DNA from: a virus
Reading direction: 5' to 3' (one strand)
DNA length: 64,000 nucleotides
Virus record (IMG/VR): IMGVR_UViG_3300042881_003883
Span: 1-64,000 of that record
Within the stretch, counting starts at the first letter, position 1. Each line of letters begins with the position of its first letter. Positions 52,162 to 59,731 of this stretch are shown here, piece after piece. The notes under the pieces are model-generated. The model was given only the letters and a program-made list of their open reading frames with translations. It was not told the DNA's origin and did no database searches. Made by a program: the position numbers and the translations under genes.

Positions 52162-53427
52162 ATGGTTATAGTAGAGTCACAAACTGAAGTAACGGAGTTT
52201 TTAAATTTATGGAATACTAAGACATCCATAATCATTCCAATATGGTCTGATTTGGAAAAGCATCCTATACATAACAAATTATCATTTCTATATGTTAGAT
52301 TTGATGATAAGGACTTTATTGTACCATTTAACCATATTGATTGTAAGACTCCTACGATTGATTTGACTACTTCTAAGGAAGCAAAATGGGTAATCAACAA
52401 AAAGGGATTACTTCAATGTAATTTGGGTTTACAAAACCTAAATGATTTACAATCTGATGCATTTTTTCAACACAATAAATTATATCCGATAGGTTTTGAG
52501 GACCAACCATTTATAACTCACTATACCCGAAGAGGTATACGAGATAATTTGGGCAAGATAGCACCTATTATGAAATGGGGTGAGTATCTTAGAGTGATAT
52601 CTTCTACTTTTACTATTGGTATAGAGAATGATTGGGTTGGAGATTCGATGATTCCCCTTCTTTCAGATATAGAACATTTTGGTGTTCGGGTCGATAGGGA
52701 AAAATTTCTTGATAGATGGCCTCAAGCTTCTAAACATTTACACAACGATATCGTTTACACCCAATACAACCCATACACCATTACATCCCGTCCATCCAAC
52801 CGATTTGGTGGAATCAACTTCTCTGCCCTAAACAAATCCGATGGTACGAGAGAGGTGTTTATCCCAAAACCAAACCACATATTCCTACAAATGGATTATG
52901 ATGCGTATCATCCACGTATTATTGGTAAGTTGATTGGTTACGAATTACCCAAAACATCCGTACACCAATGGTTAGCTGACCAATATGGTTGTGAGTATGG
53001 TGAGGGTAAAGGAATTACGTTCCAATTACTATATGGTGGTATACCTGAGGAGTTTGAGCAAATACCTTATTATAAGGGTGTTAAGGAGTTCATTGAGAAG
53101 TTGTGGGATAAGAGTACCAAAGCTGGATATCTTCAAACACAACATAGGAGAATCCCCTTAGATTGGATTGAAGGAAACAATCCGCAAAAATTGTTCAACT
53201 ACCTACTTCAAGCGACCGAAACCGAATTAAATATGGAAAGGGTAGCTAAAATATTGGAATTTATCAAAGATACCGATATAGAACTTTCCCTATACACATA
53301 CGATTCATTCTTATTTTCATATCCTGCTAATTCCGATGTATCTCAAGCTAAAAAGTTAAAAGAGATAGCTGAAGGTGGTGGATTCCCCATTAATGCTAGC
53401 TGGGGAACTGATTACTCGAAACTTTAA
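52162..53427 (+). CDS. Short family-A DNA polymerase-like protein
   Basis: 421 aa. Polymerase motifs in order: motif A 'MDYDAYHPRIIGKL' (244-257, catalytic Asp245), motif B 'KGITFQLLYG' (283-292, K-x3-F-x3-YG as in Pol I finger helix), 'FNYLLQATETELN' (345-357, matching the Pol I Q-x-T region) and motif C 'YTYDSFLF' (378-385, Asp381). Oddities: the Arg expected four residues before Lys283 is Tyr279, and motif C HDE is YDS. The first ~130 residues resemble a shrunken 3'-5' exonuclease domain ('SIIIPIWSDL', 'LYVRFDDKDFIVPFNH') without the usual DxE motif. So it may be a proofreading-free or specialised polymerase, or a primer/repair enzyme. It sits among virion genes, an unusual place. Confidence 0.65.
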   Translation: MVIVESQTEVTEFLNLWNTKTSIIIPIWSDLEKHPIHNKLSFLYVRFDDKDFIVPFNHIDCKTPTIDLTTSKEAKWVINKKGLLQCNLGLQNLNDLQSDAFFQHNKLYPIGFEDQPFITHYTRRGIRDNLGKIAPIMKWGEYLRVISSTFTIGIENDWVGDSMIPLLSDIEHFGVRVDREKFLDRWPQASKHLHNDIVYTQYNPYTITSRPSNRFGGINFSALNKSDGTREVFIPKPNHIFLQMDYDAYHPRIIGKLIGYELPKTSVHQWLADQYGCEYGEGKGITFQLLYGGIPEEFEQIPYYKGVKEFIEKLWDKSTKAGYLQTQHRRIPLDWIEGNNPQKLFNYLLQATETELNMERVAKILEFIKDTDIELSLYTYDSFLFSYPANSDVSQAKKLKEIAEGGGFPINASWGTDYSKL

Positions 53428-53435
53428 TATTTATA
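53426..53435 (+). promoter_or_regulatory. Variant promoter-like element AATATTTATA
   Basis: One mismatch to TATATTTATA, at the stop codon of the polymerase-like gene and 29 nt before the ATG at 53465; supports that start over longer frames. Confidence 0.4.
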
Positions 53436-53464
53436 TAAAATATTGTTTCAGAGAATCAGAAATT

Positions 53465-55474
53465 ATGGAGAAAAACGACTTCCTTTTAGACTTATTGCAT
53501 GAGTTAGCCTATCGTTCCGATGAAGGTTATCCTATATTGAGTAAACAATCACACATTTATCTTATATCTGAGATATTAGATGAGTGGGGATATACTCATA
53601 TAAAAAATGAACTTATTCAAAATCTTACTGAAGCTAGTGAAGAGAAACACTATTCATCACCCGCACTTAATAAGACCGTTAAATACAAAGATAGAGATGG
53701 TAAGGATAAAGAAGGTTTAGTTGGTTCATTACTTAGATTAGCTAAAGACCAACCTGGTAGAGAAGCGGCTGAAAGAGCATTACCTGCTGATGGAACACCT
53801 GAAAGAGAAAAAATAAATAATGAATTAGGTGGTGAAGGACAACCTAATAGAAATATAGAAAAAGAAAAGGAAGATAAAGCTGATGTTGAAGCTGGAAAGG
53901 CTGGCGAAGCACCTGCTGAAGCGGAACCACCACAACCTGCTGTATTTGCTGGACAGGGTGGTGATTCATATAGAGCTGGGTTATCACCTAATGACCCTGC
54001 GTATCAACCAACTAAGGATACTGCTGAAAAAGAAATGGCATCTCCTAAGAGAGAAATAGCTGGTAAAGATAAAACACTTACTAAAATAAATTCAATTGAA
54101 AGTGAGGAGTTTAATAAAAGTATTCAACCAAGCGATGAGGAATTTGATATTAAAAATAAAAAAATAGCAAATCCGATTCCACCTCAACCATATAAGTTAC
54201 CAGCATCATTAATTGAAAATCCTAAATTTCCTAAAAAGTATTTAACTGCATTGGAAAGAATGATGAATACAAAACCAACTGGAGATGGTACAAAATGGAC
54301 ACATTATAGTGATTTACCTGGAGGACAAGGCCAAATATCTGCACAGGCCGGTGAGTTAATGACGATGATGGGTACATCTATGAATGCTGATGAATTTAAT
54401 GAATTTACTGATTCATTATCAACGCATGAGGCTGAGTTAATAAAAAACAATCCAAAATTAAAAACTGAAGGAAGTCGTATTATAACAAAGAGTTGGATTC
54501 AATCCGCTAGAAATAATAGACAGGCTATTTTAAATAGAATTACAAAAGAATACCCAAACTCAAAAATAGTTGCAACTGCTTGGGATACTAAAGATGATGT
54601 TGAATCATTGGGATTATCAGATTATGGTAAAAACAAAGGATTCTCAACTGATATGTATATTAAGATAAAAACTGAAAATGGTGATGAGATATTAGATGAG
54701 GTTTCTTTGAAAAAATCAACTGAAGTAAACTTTTTAAATTCTGGTGCTGGTAAATTTATGGAATGGGATTCTGATTTACCAGATAACATAAACCAAAATG
54801 TTTATAAAGAAAATCAAAGAGCTAGATTAAGTGAAACTGGTACAAACCTAAAATCAGAAATTGAAAAATTATTAGCTAGTGGTTCAGATGAGTCTGTAAA
54901 GTTAAAAACTATATTTGATGAAAAGGGAACTACATTTGCAGATGCATTAAATGACCTTATTAAAGGTAAAGGAAGTAGAGCTAAATCTAAAGTGATATTA
55001 GCAAGTATTAAAACATTAGCAGATGGTGGAAATGATATAGCTAAACAATATATTATGGAAAATGATAAAATCCATAAAGAATTCCAATCAAATGCAATAA
55101 AGGCAATTACGGAAAATCCAAAAATGAAAGAAGGTATGTTAAATGAGATTCGTTCTGAATTTCCACTCAAAGCTGTTTCTGATGGTGAAGAATCTATGGC
55201 AATTGGTTCAAATTCATTAGATAAAGCTATTATGAAAAACATATTTGGAACATCTGATTACGATATGATAAAAGAAAAGTTGAGTGCTGAAACAGGTCCT
55301 CCTCCATTTTTAGGATATCAAGCTGAAGTGGGTGGAAAGATAATTCCATTGGCTGAAATTAAAGTTAGAGAAGATGGTGTTGGGTATGGTGGACAGATTA
55401 AATTTGAAATGACATTGGATAAACGATTTGCTAAAGTATTGAAAACAGCAAATGATGAAGTTTACAAATCATAA
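53465..55474 (+). CDS. Large phage protein of unknown function with acidic linker
   Basis: 669 aa from ATG 53465 (an upstream in-frame start would overlap the polymerase-like gene by ~50 bases and skip the promoter-like element). Residues 1-55 helical ('NDFLLDLLHELAYRSDEGYP'); ~65-220 a low-complexity Glu/Lys/Ala/Pro/Gly linker; ~230-670 mostly helical. Near residues 395-420 a beta hairpin 'STDMYIKIKTENGDEILDEV' runs into 'SLKKSTEVNFLNSGAGKF'; the Asp...VSLK(K)S arrangement recalls nuclease-like folds in other phage proteins, but the acidic residue expected next to the Lys is absent. The last 30 residues look like a small beta cap. Possible virion or ejected protein; not recognised. Confidence 0.6.
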   Translation: MEKNDFLLDLLHELAYRSDEGYPILSKQSHIYLISEILDEWGYTHIKNELIQNLTEASEEKHYSSPALNKTVKYKDRDGKDKEGLVGSLLRLAKDQPGREAAERALPADGTPEREKINNELGGEGQPNRNIEKEKEDKADVEAGKAGEAPAEAEPPQPAVFAGQGGDSYRAGLSPNDPAYQPTKDTAEKEMASPKREIAGKDKTLTKINSIESEEFNKSIQPSDEEFDIKNKKIANPIPPQPYKLPASLIENPKFPKKYLTALERMMNTKPTGDGTKWTHYSDLPGGQGQISAQAGELMTMMGTSMNADEFNEFTDSLSTHEAELIKNNPKLKTEGSRIITKSWIQSARNNRQAILNRITKEYPNSKIVATAWDTKDDVESLGLSDYGKNKGFSTDMYIKIKTENGDEILDEVSLKKSTEVNFLNSGAGKFMEWDSDLPDNINQNVYKENQRARLSETGTNLKSEIEKLLASGSDESVKLKTIFDEKGTTFADALNDLIKGKGSRAKSKVILASIKTLADGGNDIAKQYIMENDKIHKEFQSNAIKAITENPKMKEGMLNEIRSEFPLKAVSDGEESMAIGSNSLDKAIMKNIFGTSDYDMIKEKLSAETGPPPFLGYQAEVGGKIIPLAEIKVREDGVGYGGQIKFEMTLDKRFAKVLKTANDEVYKS

Positions 55475-55496
55475 AATAACCTTTGAAATTTAATTT

Positions 55497-55506
55497 TATA
55501 TTTATA
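55497..55506 (+). promoter_or_regulatory. Promoter-like element TATATTTATA
   Basis: Exact copy, 37 nt before the ATG at 55544. Confidence 0.5.
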
Positions 55507-55543
55507 TGGGATTAATAACCCCCTTTATAATAAAAACTAATAT

Positions 55544-55939
55544 ATGAAAACACAATTATTGTGTACATTTACAACGAAAGATGGATTACAACAAACTCTA
55601 CAAAATATAAGAGAGACATACGTTATTGTCTATAATTATATTTATATTTTACAGAACAAAACTGATTTATCCGAATTGTACATAACGTACAATATCAATA
55701 CCGAATATAAACCAACATATCCATTAGAGGATACAATTCTTATTCATAGAAAAAAAGAATCAAATACCTTATACACAATTAATGCTTTAAACCAATTGGT
55801 GAAAGAAGAAAATAATGGAGTATTGGATAACAAATTTATGTTGGATTGGGCCAAATTTAAGAACTCAATAATACTTACCAATACAGATGGTACAAAACGA
55901 ATACAAACTAGAGTATTTGAGGTTATAGAATTTAAATAA
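55544..55939 (+). CDS. Conserved small phage protein, unknown
   Basis: 131 aa. The C-terminal half carries 'ILIHRKKESNTLYTINALNQ' followed by 'GVLDNKFMLDWAKFKNSIIL', a signature seen in uncharacterised proteins of marine T4-like phages. The N-terminal half is 'IRETYVIVYNYIYILQNKTD', alternating strand and helix. No membrane segment or enzyme motif. It begins a short operon with the SpeD-like and endolysin genes, all on the + strand with 22-26 nt gaps. Role unknown; a small regulatory or nucleic-acid-binding protein would fit its size, but nothing proves this. Confidence 0.65.
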   Translation: MKTQLLCTFTTKDGLQQTLQNIRETYVIVYNYIYILQNKTDLSELYITYNINTEYKPTYPLEDTILIHRKKESNTLYTINALNQLVKEENNGVLDNKFMLDWAKFKNSIILTNTDGTKRIQTRVFEVIEFK

Positions 55940-55965
55940 CAAAAAAACAATAAGGAATATCTAAA

Positions 55966-56361
55966 ATGTTTATACCAAATCATTTACATTTACTTGTAAA
56001 GGGAAGCATTAAAACTCCACCTCAAACGGAAAAAATACTAAACGTTTGGTTTAGTGAATTAGTTAATAAAGTAGGAATGAAAGTAGTTGCCGGTCCTACA
56101 TCGGTTTATGTTAACGAACCGGGCAACGAAGGAATAACGGGAACAGTAACATTAGCAACATCGCATGCTAGTATTCACGTTTGGGATAATGATAATCCAC
56201 CAATGTTCCAATTTGATTTATATAGTTGTTCAGATTTTACTGCAACTCAAGTATTAAATCATATAGATGAATGGTTTGGGTTGATAGAAGCTCACTACCA
56301 AATGATAGATAGAAATGGAAATGACTTTAAAATTATAGATTCCGGTCATTTTAAAAAATAA
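55966..56361 (+). CDS. speD: SpeD-family (S-adenosylmethionine decarboxylase-like) protein
   Basis: 131 aa, the size of the prokaryotic SpeD proenzyme. Core: 'GITGTVTLATSHASIHVWDN' and 'PMFQFDLYSCSDF'. In characterised enzymes an E-S-H-x-[ST]-I-H-T-W-P-E block self-cleaves before the Ser to form the pyruvoyl cofactor, with a His five residues on and a Cys about fifteen further. Here Ser66, His71 and Cys88 keep that spacing, but the residue before the Ser is Thr65 instead of Glu, and the WPE is WDN. Expected reaction: decarboxylation of AdoMet for spermidine synthesis; the altered residues also allow a different substrate (SpeD paralogues acting on amino acids are known) or loss of activity. 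Polyamines could help DNA packaging. Confidence 0.7.
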   Translation: MFIPNHLHLLVKGSIKTPPQTEKILNVWFSELVNKVGMKVVAGPTSVYVNEPGNEGITGTVTLATSHASIHVWDNDNPPMFQFDLYSCSDFTATQVLNHIDEWFGLIEAHYQMIDRNGNDFKIIDSGHFKK

Positions 56362-56383
56362 CAATTAAATAAAATAATATACT

Positions 56384-57205
56384 ATGTTAGTTAAAAAAGG
56401 TGATAATAACGAAAATGTAAAAAAATTACAAGCAAAATTAGGTTTAACCGCTGATGGAGTTTTTGGTGCTGGTACTGAATCAGCTGTAAAAGCTTGGCAA
56501 ACAAAAAATGGATTAACTGCTGATGGTATCGTTGGTGATGCTACTTGGGAAAAGATGGGATTGGGTGCAAGTACTCCAACTCCTTCTGTTGCTGTACCAG
56601 CATCTTCATTTAAATTGGCAGCTCTTAAAGGACACGTTCCTGATTCTGTAATTGCTCAAATTCCAGACACTGCTTCTAAATTCAATATTACAACTCCTCT
56701 AAGATTAGCTCATTTCTTAGCACAATGTGGACACGAAAGTGGTGGATTCAAAGCCGTTACTGAGAATGTTAACTATTCAGCAGATGGATTAGTAAAAATC
56801 TTCGGAAAATACTTTAATTCAACAACTGCAGCTGCATATGCTAGAAACCCTGAAAAGATTGCATCTAAAGTTTACGCATCAAGAATGGGTAATGGTGATG
56901 AAGCATCTAAAGACGGATTTAAATTTCGTGGACGTGGTTATATTCAATTAACTGGTAAATCTAACTATACTAACTTCGCTAAATTCATTGGTGAAGATAC
57001 TGTTGCAAATCCTGATTTGGTAGCAACTAAATATCCATTAGCTTCTGCTGCATTTTTCTTTGATTCAAATAAACTTTGGTCTATTTGTGATAAAGGTTTT
57101 GATGATGCTACTGTAACATCGGTAACTAAAAGAGTAAATGGTGGTACTATTGGATTAGCTGATAGAATCAAACACTTCAAAGAATACTATAACTTATTAA
57201 AGTAA
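56384..57205 (+). CDS. Endolysin: PG-binding domain plus GH19 muramidase/chitinase-like domain
   Basis: 273 aa, no signal peptide. Residues 1-58: peptidoglycan-binding repeat ('NVKKLQAKLGLTADGVFGAG', 'AVKAWQTKNGLTADGIVGDA'). Residues ~75-273: glycoside hydrolase family 19 domain, with catalytic Glu118 in 'CGHESGG' and second acid Glu127 in 'VTENVNYS', plus the substrate-groove motif 'FRGRGYIQLTGKSNY'. Phage GH19 enzymes cut the glycan strands of peptidoglycan at lysis. It needs a holin for export; the two-segment membrane protein at 60782 is the best candidate. Start ATG follows an A/T-rich leader without a Shine-Dalgarno sequence. Confidence 0.9.
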   Translation: MLVKKGDNNENVKKLQAKLGLTADGVFGAGTESAVKAWQTKNGLTADGIVGDATWEKMGLGASTPTPSVAVPASSFKLAALKGHVPDSVIAQIPDTASKFNITTPLRLAHFLAQCGHESGGFKAVTENVNYSADGLVKIFGKYFNSTTAAAYARNPEKIASKVYASRMGNGDEASKDGFKFRGRGYIQLTGKSNYTNFAKFIGEDTVANPDLVATKYPLASAAFFFDSNKLWSICDKGFDDATVTSVTKRVNGGTIGLADRIKHFKEYYNLLK

Positions 57206-57218
57206 TATGGGGGTTGGT

Positions 57219-57674
57219 TTATTTAACTAAACCATAATATTCTATATTCTTAAGTGCGTTGTTAACCAACCAAGGTTCTACATTAGGTATTTTTGATAGG
57301 AATTCCAATTCATAATGATATGCTAATATTTCCTCATAATTCGGAGGTAATTTTATGTTATGCTTTAAATAAAATAAATGTTTAGATTCATGCACTAATA
57401 TAGCTGCTATGTTATTTATTGAATTAAACCTCATATCTTTTTGGGATATCATTATGGTAACTGAATCTTCTGTTGTTGAAAAATCACCATCCCAATAGGT
57501 GATATGTTTACATACATCATTAATTAATTCATATTTATTAGGGTCAACTTGTTTTATTAGTGATAATGAAGTAGCTACCTTTGCTTTCCAATTATCACCA
57601 ACATCATCGATTTTAATTTGTGAGTAACAATCAAACACAAATAAAAAATTAATTAAAAGTAGAATCAGTTTCAT
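57219..57674 (-). CDS. Secreted HExxH protein, putative zinc metallopeptidase
   Basis: 151 aa and the only gene here on the minus strand. Signal peptide residues 1-18 ('KLILLLINFLFVFDCYS') with Gln19 next. 'AAILVHESKHLFYLKH' (residues 90-105) contains HESKH (95-99), the zinc-peptidase HExxH motif, and Glu114/115 or 122 in 'NYEEILAYHYELEFL' could be the third ligand (gluzincin layout). Very small for a peptidase, so the fold is uncertain. It would act in the periplasm or outside. It is convergent with the endolysin (hairpin at 57215-57234) and divergent from the T9SS gene. Possible jobs are help in lysis, cleavage of an envelope protein, or protection of the infected cell. Function inferred from the motif only. 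Confidence 0.55.
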   Translation of the reverse strand: MKLILLLINFLFVFDCYSQIKIDDVGDNWKAKVATSLSLIKQVDPNKYELINDVCKHITYWDGDFSTTEDSVTIMISQKDMRFNSINNIAAILVHESKHLFYLKHNIKLPPNYEEILAYHYELEFLSKIPNVEPWLVNNALKNIEYYGLVK

Positions 57675-57682
57675 ATTTTATC

Positions 57683-57692
57683 AATAAATATT
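57683..57692 (-). promoter_or_regulatory. Possible minus-strand promoter element (AATATTTATT)
   Basis: Reading on the minus strand gives TAAATATTTATTG, 8 nt before the start of the HExxH gene. Short leader and two mismatches make it weak. Confidence 0.25.
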
Positions 57693-57722
57693 TAAAAAAG
57701 TTAGATAAAATTGTAATCGCTA

Positions 57723-57732
57723 CATATTTATA
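57723..57732 (+). promoter_or_regulatory. Promoter-like element CATATTTATA
   Basis: One mismatch to TATATTTATA, 20 nt before the ATG at 57753. It shows that the accessory module uses the same type of signal as the virion operons. Confidence 0.45.
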
Positions 57733-57752
57733 GGAAACATTATATAAAACGG

Positions 57753-59657
57753 ATGAAAAAACTATTATTTTTACTGCTGGTATCATTAGTACCAATCTTT
57801 GGGTATTCACAAACTTGCCCAACGCCAACAACTTCTGGTGTTTTTATAACACTTGATTCAAATTATTTAGCTGGTACGGTAGCTGAAGGTTATACTAATG
57901 TAGGACTATGTTTTTACAACAATACAACAACTGATATAACAGCATTTCAGTTTAGAGTTTATTATGATACACAAGCTTTCACTGGGGTAGACACACTTAC
58001 TACATTGAATACAACATTTTCTCAGAACCTAAAATATGTTGATAATCCGGCTGCTGGTTATGTAACTGTCACAATGACTTATACTGGTAGTTCATCTACT
58101 TTTGAAATTCCAAATGGACCAATTGTTCAGTTGAAATTAACTCACGTAGCTGGATTTGCATCATTATCAACTATTGCTGATATGTCATTTGGAGCGGTAA
58201 CTTATCCAGCAATTGCATCAAAGCAAAATGGTATGGATAACGCACTTACATTACAAAACTTTGGTGGTAATATTATACCTCAAACAATGTCTTATCATGG
58301 TAAATTTAAGAACGTAACTGGAACAGCTGCTAAGAATTTAACTGTAGCTTTAGAAAAGAAACTTAGACCAAGTGGAGCTTGGACTCAGGTTACAACTGAT
58401 ATGACTGATATAAATGGTGACTTTGCATTTAATGCAATTGCAATTGATACAACTGGTTATGATGTTAGATTAAAAATACAGGGAGATACGTTATCAGTTG
58501 GTAATGTAATATCTACGGCAGATGCACAAAGAGTACAAGATTATGTATTAGGTACACAAGCACCAACTGGATTTGATTTTTACGCATCGGATGTTAATGG
58601 TGATAATGGTTTAAGTATATCGGATGCATATGGTATATTTGGTAGAATTTCTGGTAGATTCACCGCATGGCCTAATAGTGTTCAAAATGTAAAATTCTTT
58701 ACACAATCTGAATATACTACTATTAATGGCTCAACAACCAATTATACATCAACAATTCCTGGTGTAACTAACTTTACGTTTAATATTGTTGCTGGACAAC
58801 CTGATTCGGTTACATTCTATGTATTAGTACCGGGTGATGCAAATGGAACGGGATATCGTATGGCACGTATTACTCCAATTGAGGTTTTAGTAGGACCACA
58901 ACCTGGCGTTCCATCTCAAATTTACAATGTAATTGATGCTAGGGTAGAATATGATTTTCCAACAACTTCAATTGAAGTAAATGTTCCAACATTATCAGTT
59001 CAGGAAGGTAATTTAGTTAATATACCTGTAAAGGTATTAACAAATGGTACTGAGGTTGGTTCATTACAATTTGGATTAAAATACAACGATACTCTATTGG
59101 AATTTAAAGGAATTGAATCGAAATCAGCTACTTCAAGTTGGTTAACATATTTGAATACTAATAATAATGAAATTTCTTGGGGTGGATATGATATTAGTGG
59201 TACACATATAAAACCATTAAGAGATGGTGATGATGTTGTAACTTTAAAATTTATTGCAAAAAGACCTCAAGACCAATGGAGTACAAGTCCTCTTTGGACT
59301 ACTAACAAATACGCTGGTAACAATCAATGTGTTGATTTAAGTATCACACCTACAAATGGTATTATACAGGTATTTAGAATGGCAAATGTTACTATTGATG
59401 AAATAGAGGGTATGCAAATATTCCCTAACCCAACTGATGATTATGTTAACGTAAAATTTGAAGTTAAAGAATTTGGACCGGTTAGGTTATCAGTATATGG
59501 TCTTAATGGTATTGAATATAGGGTAGTAGTAAATGATAATATGCCTGAAGGTAATTACCAATACCAAGTTAGTTTAGGTAACTTAATTCCAGGTGTTTAT
59601 GTTGCAGTTCTTAGAAAAACTACCAATAACCTATCGAAAAAAATTATATTAAGATAA
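57753..59657 (+). CDS. Secreted cohesin/dockerin-like protein with T9SS C-terminal sorting domain
   Basis: 634 aa. Signal peptide 1-19 ('KKLLFLLLVSLVPIFGYS') then Gln20. Residues ~28-150: cohesin-like beta domain ('VGLCFYNNTTTDITAFQFRV'). ~180-243: beta-sandwich. 244-302: dockerin-like pair ('NVISTADAQRVQDYVLG' and 'DVNGDNGLSISDAYGIFGRI'), second loop with good Ca2+ ligands. ~410-545: second cohesin-like domain ('VGSLQFGLKYNDTLLEFKGI'). 553-634: type A T9SS sorting domain, with 'MQIFPNPTDDYVNVKF', 'RLSVYGLNG', 'GNLIPGVYVAVLR' and final 'KKIILR'. In Bacteroidota this C-terminal domain directs the protein from periplasm through the outer membrane and is removed as the protein is attached to the surface or released. 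A phage-borne copy implies use of host T9SS during infection. Confidence 0.85.
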   Translation: MKKLLFLLLVSLVPIFGYSQTCPTPTTSGVFITLDSNYLAGTVAEGYTNVGLCFYNNTTTDITAFQFRVYYDTQAFTGVDTLTTLNTTFSQNLKYVDNPAAGYVTVTMTYTGSSSTFEIPNGPIVQLKLTHVAGFASLSTIADMSFGAVTYPAIASKQNGMDNALTLQNFGGNIIPQTMSYHGKFKNVTGTAAKNLTVALEKKLRPSGAWTQVTTDMTDINGDFAFNAIAIDTTGYDVRLKIQGDTLSVGNVISTADAQRVQDYVLGTQAPTGFDFYASDVNGDNGLSISDAYGIFGRISGRFTAWPNSVQNVKFFTQSEYTTINGSTTNYTSTIPGVTNFTFNIVAGQPDSVTFYVLVPGDANGTGYRMARITPIEVLVGPQPGVPSQIYNVIDARVEYDFPTTSIEVNVPTLSVQEGNLVNIPVKVLTNGTEVGSLQFGLKYNDTLLEFKGIESKSATSSWLTYLNTNNNEISWGGYDISGTHIKPLRDGDDVVTLKFIAKRPQDQWSTSPLWTTNKYAGNNQCVDLSITPTNGIIQVFRMANVTIDEIEGMQIFPNPTDDYVNVKFEVKEFGPVRLSVYGLNGIEYRVVVNDNMPEGNYQYQVSLGNLIPGVYVAVLRKTTNNLSKKIILR

Positions 59658-59660
59658 TAA

Positions 59661-59686
59661 TATGAGGTTACAAATGTGACCTCATA
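59661..59686 (+). terminator. Hairpin after the T9SS gene
   Basis: TATGAGGTTAC (59661-59671) / GTGACCTCATA (59676-59686), 11 pairs with one T-G, loop AAAT, 4 nt after the stop. No T run follows, so it may be a weak terminator or an mRNA-stabilising hairpin. Confidence 0.5.
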
Positions 59687-59731
59687 ATTGTTATAATCAA
59701 CTCAAAACAAATTAAACAAAAAAACAATACT

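Noticed and set aside
53375-53464. Upstream in-frame start for the 669-aa protein
   Set aside because: It would overlap the polymerase-like gene by over 50 bases, and the promoter-like element at 53426 lies inside it. ATG 53465 begins a sensible helical N-terminus.
55507-55543. Possible small hairpin GGGATTAATAACCCC in the leader of the 55544 gene
   Set aside because: Only 3-4 G-C pairs, with no alternative structure visible; not enough to call a riboswitch or attenuator.
57215-57234. Hairpin TGGTTTA/TAAACCA as a bidirectional terminator
   Set aside because: Seven pairs with no T run on either side; too weak to report as a terminator, although it lies between convergent genes.
602-57732. 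T4-type late promoters (TATAAATA)
   Set aside because: TATAAATA appears only on the minus strand of the TATATTTATA elements, while the genes are on the + strand. A Bacteroidota -7-like reading fits strand and spacing better.
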